From Aquipluma nitroreducens (GTDB lineage Bacteria > Bacteroidota > Bacteroidia > Bacteroidales > Prolixibacteraceae): 64,000 bases of DNA. The notes under the pieces were generated by a model, which saw nothing but the letters and a program-made list of their open reading frames with translations, was not told the DNA's origin and ran no database searches. The position numbers and the translations under genes were made by a program. The first letter of the stretch is position 1. Each line of letters starts with the position of its first letter. Where the stretch lies: contig NZ_AP018694.1 of NCBI RefSeq assembly GCF_009689585.1, positions 5,447,501 to 5,511,500 on the forward strand, given 5' to 3'. Below are positions 39,564 to 48,458 of the stretch, one piece after another.

Positions 39564-39707
39564 AATTTTACTATTTTTTGGTTATGCCCTAAAAATAGAG
39601 AAAAGAATGAATTTAAACTACAAAAATGATCAGCTTAAAACCTGAATCCCGATTTAAATTTACCTCGAAAAAAAGCTACCTTCGGGCTTCAATTTTACAG
39701 ACTCAAA

Positions 39708-41843
39708 ATGGATCAAAAAATCATACAGCTCATCGCTCAACAGGTTGGAATACAATTTATTCAAGTAGCAAATACTATTCAGCTGCTTGATGAAGGCGGA
39801 ACGGTGCCGTTTATTTCAAGGTACCGGAAAGAACGCACCGGAAGTCTCGACGAAGTTCAGATTGAAGCGGTAAAAGATGCCAAAGAAAAGATGCAAGAAC
39901 TGCTGAAACGCAAAGAAACCATCCTGAAAACCATTCAGGAACAGGAATTGTTGACGCCCGAATTGCAGAAGCGAATTGAAGCCTGTTTTGATCCGACCGA
40001 ACTGGAAGACATTTATCTGCCCTACAAACCCAAACGCCGCACCCGTGCCATGATTGCCCGCGAAAAAGGGCTCGAACCACTGGCTGTAATCATCCAAAAA
40101 CAATACGAATCAAATCTGGAATATAAAGCCCAATCGTTTGTCAACGAAAAGGTAGAATCGGTAGAAGAAGCTTTGGCCGGAGCGCGCGATATTATTGCCG
40201 AATGGATTAATGAAAATGAACGGGCCCGTGGAATTGTCAGACGAGCATTTGAACACGGAGCTTTTATAATCAGCAAGGTCGTAAAGGGCAAAGAGGAAGA
40301 AGGCGCCAAATACAACGATTATTTCGACTGGAACGAACCGTTGAAGAAATGTCCGTCGCATCGGTTAATGGCTATGCGTCGTGGCGAAAATGAAGGTTTT
40401 TTGCGTGTTTCGGTTACTCCTGAAAGTGAAGAACCCATTCACCGCCTGAAACGCTTTTTCATTCACAGCAACAATGCCTGTACCGACCAAATGGAACTTG
40501 CAATTACTGATGCTTACAAACGGTTATTGGAACCATCCATCGAAACCGAATTTGCTAATTTGTCGAAAGAGAAAGCTGATGACGAGGCGATTCGCGTGTT
40601 TACCGAAAATCTGCGTCAACTTTTATTGGCTGCCCCGCTAGGTCAAAAACGGGTTCTTGCACTCGATCCCGGATTTCGGACCGGTTGTAAATTGGTTTGT
40701 CTCGATGCTCAGGGAAATTTGCTTCACAACGAAACCATTTATCCGCATCAATCTCAGGAAGAAGTTAAACAAGCCGCCAGTAAAATTTTGTCGCTGGTTA
40801 GTTTGTACCAAATTGAAGCCATTGCCATTGGCAACGGAACCGCAAGCCGCGAAACAGAAGCATTTATTAAGAAACTGCAATACGATCGTGAATTGAAGAT
40901 TTTTGTAGTTTCTGAAGATGGCGCTTCCATTTACTCTGCTTCGAAAATTGCACGCGATGAGTTTCCGCAACACGATGTGACCGTTCGGGGTGCAATTTCA
41001 ATCGGTCGGCGACTGCTCGATCCGTTGGCCGAGTTGGTAAAAATTGATCCCAAATCGATAGGAGTAGGGCAGTACCAGCACGATGTTGACCAAAAGAAAC
41101 TAAAAAATAGCCTGGATAAGGTAGTTGAGTCGAGTGTGAATATGGTTGGAGTGAATGTTAATACGGCTTCACAGCATTTGCTGACTTATATTTCGGGATT
41201 AGGACCGCAACTGGCGCAAAACATTGTCGATTACCGAAAAGAAAATGGTCCGTTCAATTCCAGAACTGAAATCCAAAAAGTGGCTCGCATGGGCGCCAAA
41301 GCTTTTGAGCAGGCTGCCGGATTTTTACGTATTCCAGATGCCAAAAATCCATTGGATAATTCTGCCGTTCATCCCGAATCCTATTTTGTGGTTCAAAAGA
41401 TTGCCAAAGATTTAAAATGCAGCATTCAGGAATTAATTTCAAGCGAAGAGCTTCGGAAACAGATTATTTGGGCGAACTACGTAACTGACAAAATTGGATT
41501 GCCAACACTAGAAGACATTAAAAAGGAATTGGCTAAACCAGGTCGCGACCCACGAAGTGAAATCAAGGTTTTTGAATTTGCACCGAACATTTATAAAGTT
41601 GAAGATTTGCAGGTGGGAATGGTATTGCCAGGCATTGTAACCAACATCACCAAATTCGGGGCATTTGTTGATGTTGGTGTGAAACAGGACGGATTGGTAC
41701 ACGTATCGCAAATGGCCAACCGGTTTATCAGCGACCCATCCGAAATTGTGAAACTGCACGAACACGTGCATGTCAAAGTAATTGAACTCGATTTGCAACG
41801 CAAACGAATTCAACTAAGTTTGAAACAAGTACAGCAAAACTAA
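39708..41843 (+). CDS. tex: Tex family transcription accessory RNA-binding protein
   Basis: 711 residues, close to the standard length. Tex is a cytoplasmic nucleic-acid-binding protein linked to transcription elongation. Domains in order: an N-terminal helical Tex region with VPFISRYRKERTGSLDEVQI, PYKPKRRTRAMIAREKGLEPLA; a YqgF/RNase H-like fold (VLALDPGFRTGCKLVCLDAQG); a helix-hairpin-helix pair (VGVNVNTASQHLLTYISGLG, KENGPFNSRTEIQKV); and a C-terminal S1 domain (GMVLPGIVTNITKFGAFVDVGVKQDGLVHVS). The start MDQKIIQLIAQQ is typical. It ends 4 bases into the convergent PspC gene. Confidence 0.95.
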   Translation: MDQKIIQLIAQQVGIQFIQVANTIQLLDEGGTVPFISRYRKERTGSLDEVQIEAVKDAKEKMQELLKRKETILKTIQEQELLTPELQKRIEACFDPTELEDIYLPYKPKRRTRAMIAREKGLEPLAVIIQKQYESNLEYKAQSFVNEKVESVEEALAGARDIIAEWINENERARGIVRRAFEHGAFIISKVVKGKEEEGAKYNDYFDWNEPLKKCPSHRLMAMRRGENEGFLRVSVTPESEEPIHRLKRFFIHSNNACTDQMELAITDAYKRLLEPSIETEFANLSKEKADDEAIRVFTENLRQLLLAAPLGQKRVLALDPGFRTGCKLVCLDAQGNLLHNETIYPHQSQEEVKQAASKILSLVSLYQIEAIAIGNGTASRETEAFIKKLQYDRELKIFVVSEDGASIYSASKIARDEFPQHDVTVRGAISIGRRLLDPLAELVKIDPKSIGVGQYQHDVDQKKLKNSLDKVVESSVNMVGVNVNTASQHLLTYISGLGPQLAQNIVDYRKENGPFNSRTEIQKVARMGAKAFEQAAGFLRIPDAKNPLDNSAVHPESYFVVQKIAKDLKCSIQELISSEELRKQIIWANYVTDKIGLPTLEDIKKELAKPGRDPRSEIKVFEFAPNIYKVEDLQVGMVLPGIVTNITKFGAFVDVGVKQDGLVHVSQMANRFISDPSEIVKLHEHVHVKVIELDLQRKRIQLSLKQVQQN

Positions 41844-42034
41844 AACGATTTTTCTTCAGGAACAATAATCCACATAATCAGGTAAGCTAATAAGGAGGCG
41901 CCACCTAAAAATGCTATAACTACAAATAGAACCCTCATGATTGTAGGATCAATGTCAAAATAGTCTGCAAGGCCGGCACAAACGCCGCCAATCTTTTTTT
42001 CTTTCGATCTGTAAAGTCGTTTTGGTGATGTCAT
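41840..42034 (-). CDS. PspC domain protein
   Basis: 64 residues from ATG 42034 (MTSPKRLYRSKEKKIGGVCA). The PspC domain covers nearly the whole protein: KKIGGVCAGLADYFDIDPTIMRVLFVV, then a membrane helix AFLGGASLLAYLIMWIIVPEE. It is likely a single-span membrane protein of the phage-shock type. The start is separated by one base from the stop of the preceding gene, so translational coupling is likely. It overlaps the tex 3' end by 4 bases. An ATG eight codons upstream (42058) is possible but lies inside the previous gene. Confidence 0.85.
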   Translation of the reverse strand: MTSPKRLYRSKEKKIGGVCAGLADYFDIDPTIMRVLFVVIAFLGGASLLAYLIMWIIVPEEKSF

Positions 42035-42035
42035 G

Positions 42036-42290
42036 TTAGTCGTCCTCCCCGTCTTCAAAATAATTATCCTGATTTTCTAACTCAGCTTCAAGGAACTCTT
42101 CAGCTTCTTCAAGCAATTGAGTAATAAGATCTTTGTCTTTGGGTTTTTCGTCGATCCAGTAAATCGTCTGATTTGCAGAGAAATCTTCGATGTCGCTTCC
42201 AACAATAAAACGTGGATTCTCGTTGTGAACAACATAAAGCATATCAGGCATTTCCTGTGAATTGTCGGCAAGCAAAAATTTTGGTAGCAT
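42036..42290 (-). CDS. Small acidic protein encoded with PspC
   Basis: 84 residues from ATG 42290 (MLPKFLLADNSQEMPDMLYV). It continues VVHNENPRFIVGSDIEDF and ends with a strongly acidic tail (EEAEEFLEAELENQDNYFEDGEDD). I recall similar small acidic proteins next to PspC genes in Bacteroidota, with no known function. A start ten codons upstream is in frame but adds only polar residues. The two genes form a tight operon. Confidence 0.7.
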   Translation of the reverse strand: MLPKFLLADNSQEMPDMLYVVHNENPRFIVGSDIEDFSANQTIYWIDEKPKDKDLITQLLEEAEEFLEAELENQDNYFEDGEDD

Positions 42291-42497
42291 AATTTTCTGT
42301 TTGGTGAATTGTTTAAACAAATTTAGATAAAAATAGGAATTTTACGCATGATTCCGAACCTATTTTATGGCTTTAACAATCAATAACTTTTTGTACAAAT
42401 GCAAAGTCATTTTTCAAATTAGTTTATGAAGATAATATTTCAGGTTTAAAAGTTATTGTTATTTTTATCACCCATTGATCATTTATAAAGCAGAAAT

Positions 42498-44177
42498 ATG
42501 CAGCAATTGAACGATTTTTTAACCTTAATTGATAATTATGTTGGTAGTTCTCAATGGTTTGTTTATTTCCTGCTTGGGACAGGCTTGTTTTTTACCATTT
42601 ACCTGAAATTTCCACAATTCAGGTATTTAAAGTATTCCTTCCGCATCGTCAGGGGAAAATTTGATCGTGAAAGTGATGTAGGCGATACATCACACTTTCA
42701 GGCATTGGCCACCGCTTTGTCAGGAACTGTAGGTACTGGAAACATTGCCGGCGTGGCGCTGGCAATCCATTTAGGAGGACCAGCAGCTTTGTTCTGGATG
42801 CTGATGACTGCCGTAATCGGTATGACTACCAAGTTTGTTGAAGTTACCCTTTCGCATAAATACCGCGAAATAGCCGAAGATGGCAGTGTTTCAGGCGGAC
42901 CCATGTATTACATGAAGAACCGTCTGAACATGAAATGGCTGGCTGTAATTTTTGCCATTGCCACTATACTTTCCTCGTTTGGAACTGGTAGCCTTCCTCA
43001 AATTAATAGCATTGCCAGCTCGGCTTTCAGCACTTTTGGAATAGCTCCAATTGTTACAGGTGCTGTATTATCTGTTATTCTGGCTTTTGTAATTATTGGA
43101 GGAATTAAACGAATTGCAAAAATTACAGAAAAGCTCGTTCCCATAATGGCTATCATCTATTTCATTGGAGCGATAGGAGTTATTGGATACAATTATCAGA
43201 ATATCATCCCTTCATTAACATCGATCATCAGTGATGTCTTTACTGGTACTGCTGCTGTTGGCGGATTTCTTGGAGCTGGATTTTCGTTTGCCTTTAACCG
43301 GGGAGTAAACCGCGGATTATTTTCGAATGAGGCAGGGCAGGGGTCTGCACCTATTGCACATGCTGCTGCCAGAGCCCACGAACCCGTTTCAGAAGGTTTG
43401 GTTGCCTTGCTCGAACCATTCATTGATACCATCATTATTTGTATGCTCACCGGAATGGTTATTTTATCATCGGGTGCCTGGACAAAAAAGATTGATAATC
43501 AGTTTCAATATTCTGACATGAGTATTTTGAACGGGGTTTATACCGATCAAAATCAGGAAGGGAAAGATTTATTGTATAATTACATTGCCGGGAAACAAGA
43601 ACTGGATATGTTTACCGGTAATTTGCTGGTTACTGATGGTCGTATTACGAACGAAGTCACAGTAGTTAATTCCAGATCATTGGCTGAAGATGTTGTCGTT
43701 CTGAAAAACGGGAAGAACCTGACTGGCGAAATTCCGGTGCAAAACGGAAGAATTACAAATACTGAAAATCTACTATTTAAAGGTAAATCACTAATTCACA
43801 GTGCAGCCTTAACAACTGAAGCTTTTACTGAAAGCTGGTTTGGCGATTATGGCCGGTACATTGTTTCGATTGGGATTTTGTTATTCGCCTTTTCAACAGC
43901 CATTTCCTGGTCGTATTATGGCGGACGCGCCACAATTTTCTTGTTTGGAGTAAAGGGCGATATATACTTCCGGATTGTTTATGTGATTGGATTCTTTCTT
44001 GCTTCGTTTACGGATACAACTATTATTTGGACTTTTTCAGGAATCACAATTGCCTTGATGACACTTCCGAATTTATTCGGGATACTGATGCTACATAAAG
44101 AAATGAAATCAGAAGTTGGTCTCTTCTGGAAAGAATGGTCAGATCGGTTCCCCGGGGAAAAGACCCCAAACTACTAG
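42498..44177 (+). CDS. Alanine/glycine:cation symporter (AGCS family)
   Basis: 559 residues, about 80-100 longer than most AGCS transporters. It imports alanine or glycine with Na+ or H+. Family segments are clear: [60 protein letters not shown], and [26 protein letters not shown], followed by [20 protein letters not shown]. The extra length is a polar insertion at about residues 335-445 between two membrane helices ([20 protein letters not shown] to [17 protein letters not shown]), which probably forms an extracytoplasmic loop. Monocistronic. Confidence 0.9.
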   Translation: MQQLNDFLTLIDNYVGSSQWFVYFLLGTGLFFTIYLKFPQFRYLKYSFRIVRGKFDRESDVGDTSHFQALATALSGTVGTGNIAGVALAIHLGGPAALFWMLMTAVIGMTTKFVEVTLSHKYREIAEDGSVSGGPMYYMKNRLNMKWLAVIFAIATILSSFGTGSLPQINSIASSAFSTFGIAPIVTGAVLSVILAFVIIGGIKRIAKITEKLVPIMAIIYFIGAIGVIGYNYQNIIPSLTSIISDVFTGTAAVGGFLGAGFSFAFNRGVNRGLFSNEAGQGSAPIAHAAARAHEPVSEGLVALLEPFIDTIIICMLTGMVILSSGAWTKKIDNQFQYSDMSILNGVYTDQNQEGKDLLYNYIAGKQELDMFTGNLLVTDGRITNEVTVVNSRSLAEDVVVLKNGKNLTGEIPVQNGRITNTENLLFKGKSLIHSAALTTEAFTESWFGDYGRYIVSIGILLFAFSTAISWSYYGGRATIFLFGVKGDIYFRIVYVIGFFLASFTDTTIIWTFSGITIALMTLPNLFGILMLHKEMKSEVGLFWKEWSDRFPGEKTPNY

Positions 44178-44395
44178 TTTCATGTCAACTTGATATTGCC
44201 CGGCAAGTCACCCTAAACTTGTTTCAGCCTCTTTGTGGGGATTGGGAAACTGCATCTAAAATGTGATTTTGTTTTTCAAAAACTTACATAAGAAATAAAA
44301 TTGCGGCATCCCTCGTTCATTCGTTTCCGAATCAATGTCAAAAAAAACAGAAGAACAGGTAATCATCAGTGTGAATCATTACTAAATAGAATTGA

Positions 44396-44424
44396 CTAAT
44401 GTGGTTTCTGTTTTGATTCATATG
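44396..44424. repeat. 29-bp target-site duplication, left copy
   Basis: Begins CTAATGTGG and ends GATTCATATG; the same 29 bases occur at 46058-46086 on the other side of the IS element. Confidence 0.9.
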
Positions 44425-46057
44425 TCCTGACTTGTGACACTTTTGATTTTTCCACAGAGATCAATTTTTAAATTCCACATTATTAACAATTTAGCAATTA
44501 ATATTTATTGATTTCACCGCACTAACGCCTAATTTTGCGGTATGTATTCAGTACGAAAAGTCAAAACTAAGTCGGGATCTGTTGCGGTTCAGGTTGTCAG
44601 GTATGTTGGTCACAGATCGATTGTAGGCAAACATATTGGTAGCGCCAAAGACCAGATAGAAGAGGCTGTTTTGAGGCAAAGGGCATTGGAATGGATCGAT
44701 GAACAAACCGCCCAGTTATCGTTGTTCCCTGCCCAAAAACAAAAACTTTTAGTTGTAGACAGGGGCGAATGCATTGGGGTGACGCACCACTTTGCTTTTC
44801 GGTTCTTCATGGGCTGTTTCGATGAATGCGGTTTATCCCATCTTCCCCGCCTGTTGCTTGATCTGGCCATTATGCGCCTTATCGAGCCTGCTTCAAAACT
44901 CCGCTCTGTTGAACTGCTGGGATATTACTTCGGCATTAAATATTCTCAACGGATTTACCGCAATATTCCAAAGTTGTCAGCATACAAGGCAGATATTGAG
45001 CAATGTGCTTACAGGGTGGCACAACAGAAGTTCAATGAACCTTTCTATTTTGTGCTGTACGATGTTACCACATTGTATTTCGAGTCGTTTAAGGCCGATG
45101 AGTTTAAAATACAAGGGTTCTCAAAGGACAACAAGTCACAGCAACCCCAAATTGTCATCGGGCTGCTGGTAACACAAACAGGGTTTCCACTGTCGTATCA
45201 GGTTTTTGCAGGCAACACATTCGAAGGAAAGACAATGCTCCCGGTTGTGGAAACGTTTACCTCAGCCCACCCGCAGACACGGCCAATTATTGTAGCCGAT
45301 GCCGCAATGCTGGATGAAGAAAGGCTTGCCGAACTCAGGGAAAAGAAACTATCGTACATTGTTGGTGCACGGCTGGCCAATGCGGAACTTGGATTGGTAA
45401 AACAAATCCATGCAACATTGAACGGGAAACACGGTGCCATAGCCCGCTTTCCATCGCGATACGGTTATTTGGTGTGCGATTTTTCACTCAAACGGTATAA
45501 AAAGGAATTGAACGAGCTAAACAAGCTTGTTCAAAAAGCCGAAGAGCTGGTGGCAAAGCAGTCACTGAAAGTGAAGGCTCAATTTGTCAGGAAGGTTACT
45601 AAAGAAAAAATAGAACTCAACACGACATTGATAGAAAAAAGGAGGCTGTTGCTTGGAATTAAGGGGTATTGCACCAACTTGCCCGAACAACAACTGTCCA
45701 ACCAAATGGTCATAGACCGTTACCACCAGCTCTGGCACATTGAACAATCGTTCCGCATGAGTAAGTTTGATTTGCAAACCCGCCCAATATACCATCAAAA
45801 ACAAGAAGCGATCAAGGCTCACGTACTGATTTGTTTTGTCGCTCTGATAGCAGAAAAATACCTGGAAATAATCACCAAATTATCATTGAGGGAAATCCGG
45901 TTCCTTGTCTGGAACATAACAGAAACCCATATTCAAGACCGATTGACCAAACAAACATTTGTCTTCCGATCCCCCACAAAGGAAATCATGAATAGCCAAC
46001 TTGCAAACCTTATTACCAAATGGAATCTGCTACCGCACTAAATGTCACAAGTCAGGA
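44425..46057 (+). mobile_element. IS1634-type insertion sequence, intact
   Basis: 1633 bp. The ends are a perfect 15-bp inverted repeat, TCCTGACTTGTGACA at 44425-44439 and its complement at 46043-46057. It contains one transposase gene. It is flanked by a 29-bp direct duplication. IS1634-family elements are known for unusually long and variable target duplications, so this length fits. It landed about 20 bases downstream of the stop codon of the cargo gene 46080-47249 and did not break it. Confidence 0.9.
44542..46041 (+). CDS. IS1634 family transposase
   Basis: 499 residues, IS4 superfamily DDE transposase of the IS1634 type: MYSVRKVKTKSGSVAVQVVRY at the start, YVLYDVTTLYFES-like segment (FVLYDVTTLYFESFKADEF), catalytic Asp in PIIVADAAMLDEERL, and the C-terminal YREK-like segment VIDRYHQLWHIEQSFRMSKFDLQTRP with the catalytic Glu. 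The gene spans almost the entire element and appears intact. The 117-base leader inside the left end may hold its promoter. Confidence 0.9.
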   Translation: MYSVRKVKTKSGSVAVQVVRYVGHRSIVGKHIGSAKDQIEEAVLRQRALEWIDEQTAQLSLFPAQKQKLLVVDRGECIGVTHHFAFRFFMGCFDECGLSHLPRLLLDLAIMRLIEPASKLRSVELLGYYFGIKYSQRIYRNIPKLSAYKADIEQCAYRVAQQKFNEPFYFVLYDVTTLYFESFKADEFKIQGFSKDNKSQQPQIVIGLLVTQTGFPLSYQVFAGNTFEGKTMLPVVETFTSAHPQTRPIIVADAAMLDEERLAELREKKLSYIVGARLANAELGLVKQIHATLNGKHGAIARFPSRYGYLVCDFSLKRYKKELNELNKLVQKAEELVAKQSLKVKAQFVRKVTKEKIELNTTLIEKRRLLLGIKGYCTNLPEQQLSNQMVIDRYHQLWHIEQSFRMSKFDLQTRPIYHQKQEAIKAHVLICFVALIAEKYLEIITKLSLREIRFLVWNITETHIQDRLTKQTFVFRSPTKEIMNSQLANLITKWNLLPH

Positions 46058-46086
46058 CTAATGTGGTTTCTGTTTTGATTCATATG
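46058..46086. repeat. 29-bp target-site duplication, right copy
   Basis: Exact repeat of 44396-44424. It includes the last bases of the cargo gene stop region (stop at 46080-46082). Confidence 0.9.
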
Positions 46087-47249
46087 TATTTCATTGGAAG
46101 AAAATCACCTGTATTATCAATATCATTGCTTTGGTATAGACGAGGATTTAACTCGCGGTCTTCAGGAGTGAATTCCAGAATATCGGATGCCGGCATTGAT
46201 TGAAGTGCCTGCTTTAAAATGTGGTACACAACGTTTACATCAAGACCATTTTGCATCATGTCATAGAGTATGTTCGTAGCAGATGTGGGCATATTGCTGT
46301 GTAATGCGTCAGTATCTGCAAAAGCGCGTATAAAATGATCTTTCCATGCCTCGGCATTTTCGCCCGGTTTTAGTGGCTTATTTTTGCCCTTACCGCGTTT
46401 TTGAGCACGAGATGGTGGAATCGGTTTTGGTTTTGTACTGCGGATATTGTTTCCGGGAATTGCCTCTGTAGTTCGGTAAGCACGATCAGAAACTCTGCTG
46501 TCAGGGTCTTTTTCTTCATTATCAGCTACACTTCTTGGAATAGCTAGTTTTAGCACTTCGGCAGGTTCCGGGTTAGGGTCTTTTCTTCCAAAAGGAGTTC
46601 CTCCCTCAAAATGGCGTTTATAATCTTCAGCTAAACCTCGGTTTCGGGTATAGTGTACTTTGCCTTTTGATTGGGCTTCGAATTGAGCATTTCCTTCAGC
46701 AGCTCCGGTTCCGCCACGATTGGGATCCAGTCCACTGCTGGCAATGCTTTCTACATTCGAAGATTTGGTGGCATGAAATGCGTATGTTTTCCAGGCAGCG
46801 GTAGCGGCGCCACGTAACAAAATTTTGAGTTCAGCACCAGTTATGGCCTTCTTGCCGGCATTAGTTTCGCGTTTTCCCGGGGGCTGCCACTTTGGGTTCG
46901 TCAAATCATCAACAACCGCTTTCCCTTCACCATTGAGTTGAACCACTCCAGTGTCTGAAGAACTCTTAAGCTGTATGGGAAGTGTTGATTGGCTGCCACT
47001 ATATGCACCAAATTCGGAGGATAAATCCTTGTGACTATTTCTATTGACTATTTCAAACAATTTAAGCTGTGCAATAACTTCCGGACGGTTATCCGTAAAC
47101 TGAAAAGAAGATGTGTTTTCATTCCTGCTTTGGCGAAACTCATTCAGCCGTGTACCGACTTTATTTTCCTGCTTTTTGTCTGAGCGTGTATTCACTTTCT
47201 GTATTTTGATTTTTTGATTGGTTAAAACAAACCTTTTAATGCATGACAA
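46080..47249 (-). CDS. Probable injection-system cargo: ADP-ribosyltransferase-like candidate
   Basis: 389 residues. The N-terminal third carries the FTDNRPEVIAQLKLFEIVNRNS motif shared with the DUF4157 protein upstream, and low-complexity polar sequence. The central part has TYAFHATKSSNVESIASSGLDPNRGGTGAAEG, which resembles the 'Y/F-H-A-T...I...GL-P' opening of ADP-ribosyltransferase folds, and later KVHYTRNRGLAEDYKRHF and RVSDRAYRTTEAIPG. I infer a toxic effector of the ART type; a catalytic Glu cannot be assigned with certainty. It is the last gene of the injection-system operon. The start is 14 bases after the previous stop. Confidence 0.55.
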   Translation of the reverse strand: MSCIKRFVLTNQKIKIQKVNTRSDKKQENKVGTRLNEFRQSRNENTSSFQFTDNRPEVIAQLKLFEIVNRNSHKDLSSEFGAYSGSQSTLPIQLKSSSDTGVVQLNGEGKAVVDDLTNPKWQPPGKRETNAGKKAITGAELKILLRGAATAAWKTYAFHATKSSNVESIASSGLDPNRGGTGAAEGNAQFEAQSKGKVHYTRNRGLAEDYKRHFEGGTPFGRKDPNPEPAEVLKLAIPRSVADNEEKDPDSRVSDRAYRTTEAIPGNNIRSTKPKPIPPSRAQKRGKGKNKPLKPGENAEAWKDHFIRAFADTDALHSNMPTSATNILYDMMQNGLDVNVVYHILKQALQSMPASDILEFTPEDRELNPRLYQSNDIDNTGDFLPMKYI

Positions 47250-47263
47250 TAATATATTTTAGC

Positions 47264-48394
47264 CTAAGTACCGGTTTTGCGAGGTTCCCAGGCAGACTGA
47301 TTCCCCGGCAACCACGATGCCTGTCCTCCGGTTCCCATCGGTTTCTGACCGAACCAATTTGATGGCCCTTTTTTACCTTCTGATTTAACTTTAGGGCTGG
47401 AAGTTGAAGCTTTGGGGCTGAGTTCTGCAATTATTTCTTTTCTTTTCTGAATTTTATCACTTAGCGTGCTAATAGCAAGAATGTGACCGCCATCTTCGTC
47501 CTGGTGTAGTTTGCCAGCTCGCTTTCGCAATTTTATTGCACTTTTAAAATGGTCGATCGCTTGCTGATGAACTGAAATTGATTTACTGGAAACAGAACAA
47601 GCATCGCCGTTATCTTCTTCATCATGGTATTGCTTGGTCAACGAAGCATTTAAGTCGCTTTTAGTTGGATCAATCAGCACCATTTGAATTTCTGGCGTAA
47701 ACGAATTGACTGACTCCAGAGCAAGGTTTTCTCCGGATTTCATTTGTTGCGCTTTTGCCCCCATTACATCCGCTTCTTTTTCCAAACCTTCATCGTCATT
47801 CACATTTACTTTGCCTTTCATTTGCATGGTAGGTTTTACCCGACCTTGCTTTTGCTGAACCACATGCCAGGCCTCATGAGGCAAATGTTTCTCCTGACCG
47901 GGTGCAACATGAATCTCGGTTCCCTGTGCATAGGCATGTGCATTTAACTGAGCTGGCTTATCCGAATTGTAATGCACTTTTACATCATCTATCGAAATTC
48001 CTGACTGATTTTCTATTCCTGATTTTAAATTGTCAGGTAATCCCGTTTCATTTTGCTTTTTTTGTACGGTTTCAAATTTTCCCTGCAACAATTCTTCTTC
48101 TTCCATCGACTGCTTTTGGATCGTATTGAATTTCCCCTGAAGAAGTTCTTCGTCTTCAGGGCTTTTTTTCTGAATGGTATGATTCGAATAACTGGTTGCT
48201 ATAGCCTGTAATTGAACGGCATGGCTGTTATGGCTGCCAGTATTGGCCATCACCTGCAAATTTCGCTGCATACCGGTTTCAGCCCTGTTGTCTGTAAACT
48301 GAGGATTCGCTTCTGAAACATTTTGTTTTTGAGAATTCGTCAATGCCATCGACCGGCTTTTGTCTCCAGGTGATTTTTCTACTTGTGTACTCAT
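47264..48394 (-). CDS. DUF4157 domain protein, injection-system cargo or chaperone
   Basis: 376 residues. The DUF4157 core is at about residues 110-190: LPDNLKSGIENQSGISIDDVKVHY, NAHAYAQGTEIHVAPGQE, KHLPHEAWHVVQQKQGRV with an HExxH zinc-metalloprotease-like motif. The N-terminus contains FTDNRAETGMQRNLQVMAN, similar to the motif in the next gene. Ahead of the core, short segments ending LLQGKF repeat (EEELLQGKF). DUF4157 proteins are regularly found in loci of extracellular contractile injection systems. The C-terminal 150 residues are unrelated, helical and Ser/Lys-rich, and could be a toxic domain. Confidence 0.75.
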   Translation of the reverse strand: MSTQVEKSPGDKSRSMALTNSQKQNVSEANPQFTDNRAETGMQRNLQVMANTGSHNSHAVQLQAIATSYSNHTIQKKSPEDEELLQGKFNTIQKQSMEEEELLQGKFETVQKKQNETGLPDNLKSGIENQSGISIDDVKVHYNSDKPAQLNAHAYAQGTEIHVAPGQEKHLPHEAWHVVQQKQGRVKPTMQMKGKVNVNDDEGLEKEADVMGAKAQQMKSGENLALESVNSFTPEIQMVLIDPTKSDLNASLTKQYHDEEDNGDACSVSSKSISVHQQAIDHFKSAIKLRKRAGKLHQDEDGGHILAISTLSDKIQKRKEIIAELSPKASTSSPKVKSEGKKGPSNWFGQKPMGTGGQASWLPGNQSAWEPRKTGT

Positions 48395-48458
48395 AATTTT
48401 CAGTTTTAAGTTTTTCTAGCTATCCCTACATTTTATTGAGAGTTTCAATGGTTTATGC

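Noticed and set aside
39811-40361. Several minus-strand frames inside tex
   Set aside because: Shadows of the coding strand; no start or family support.
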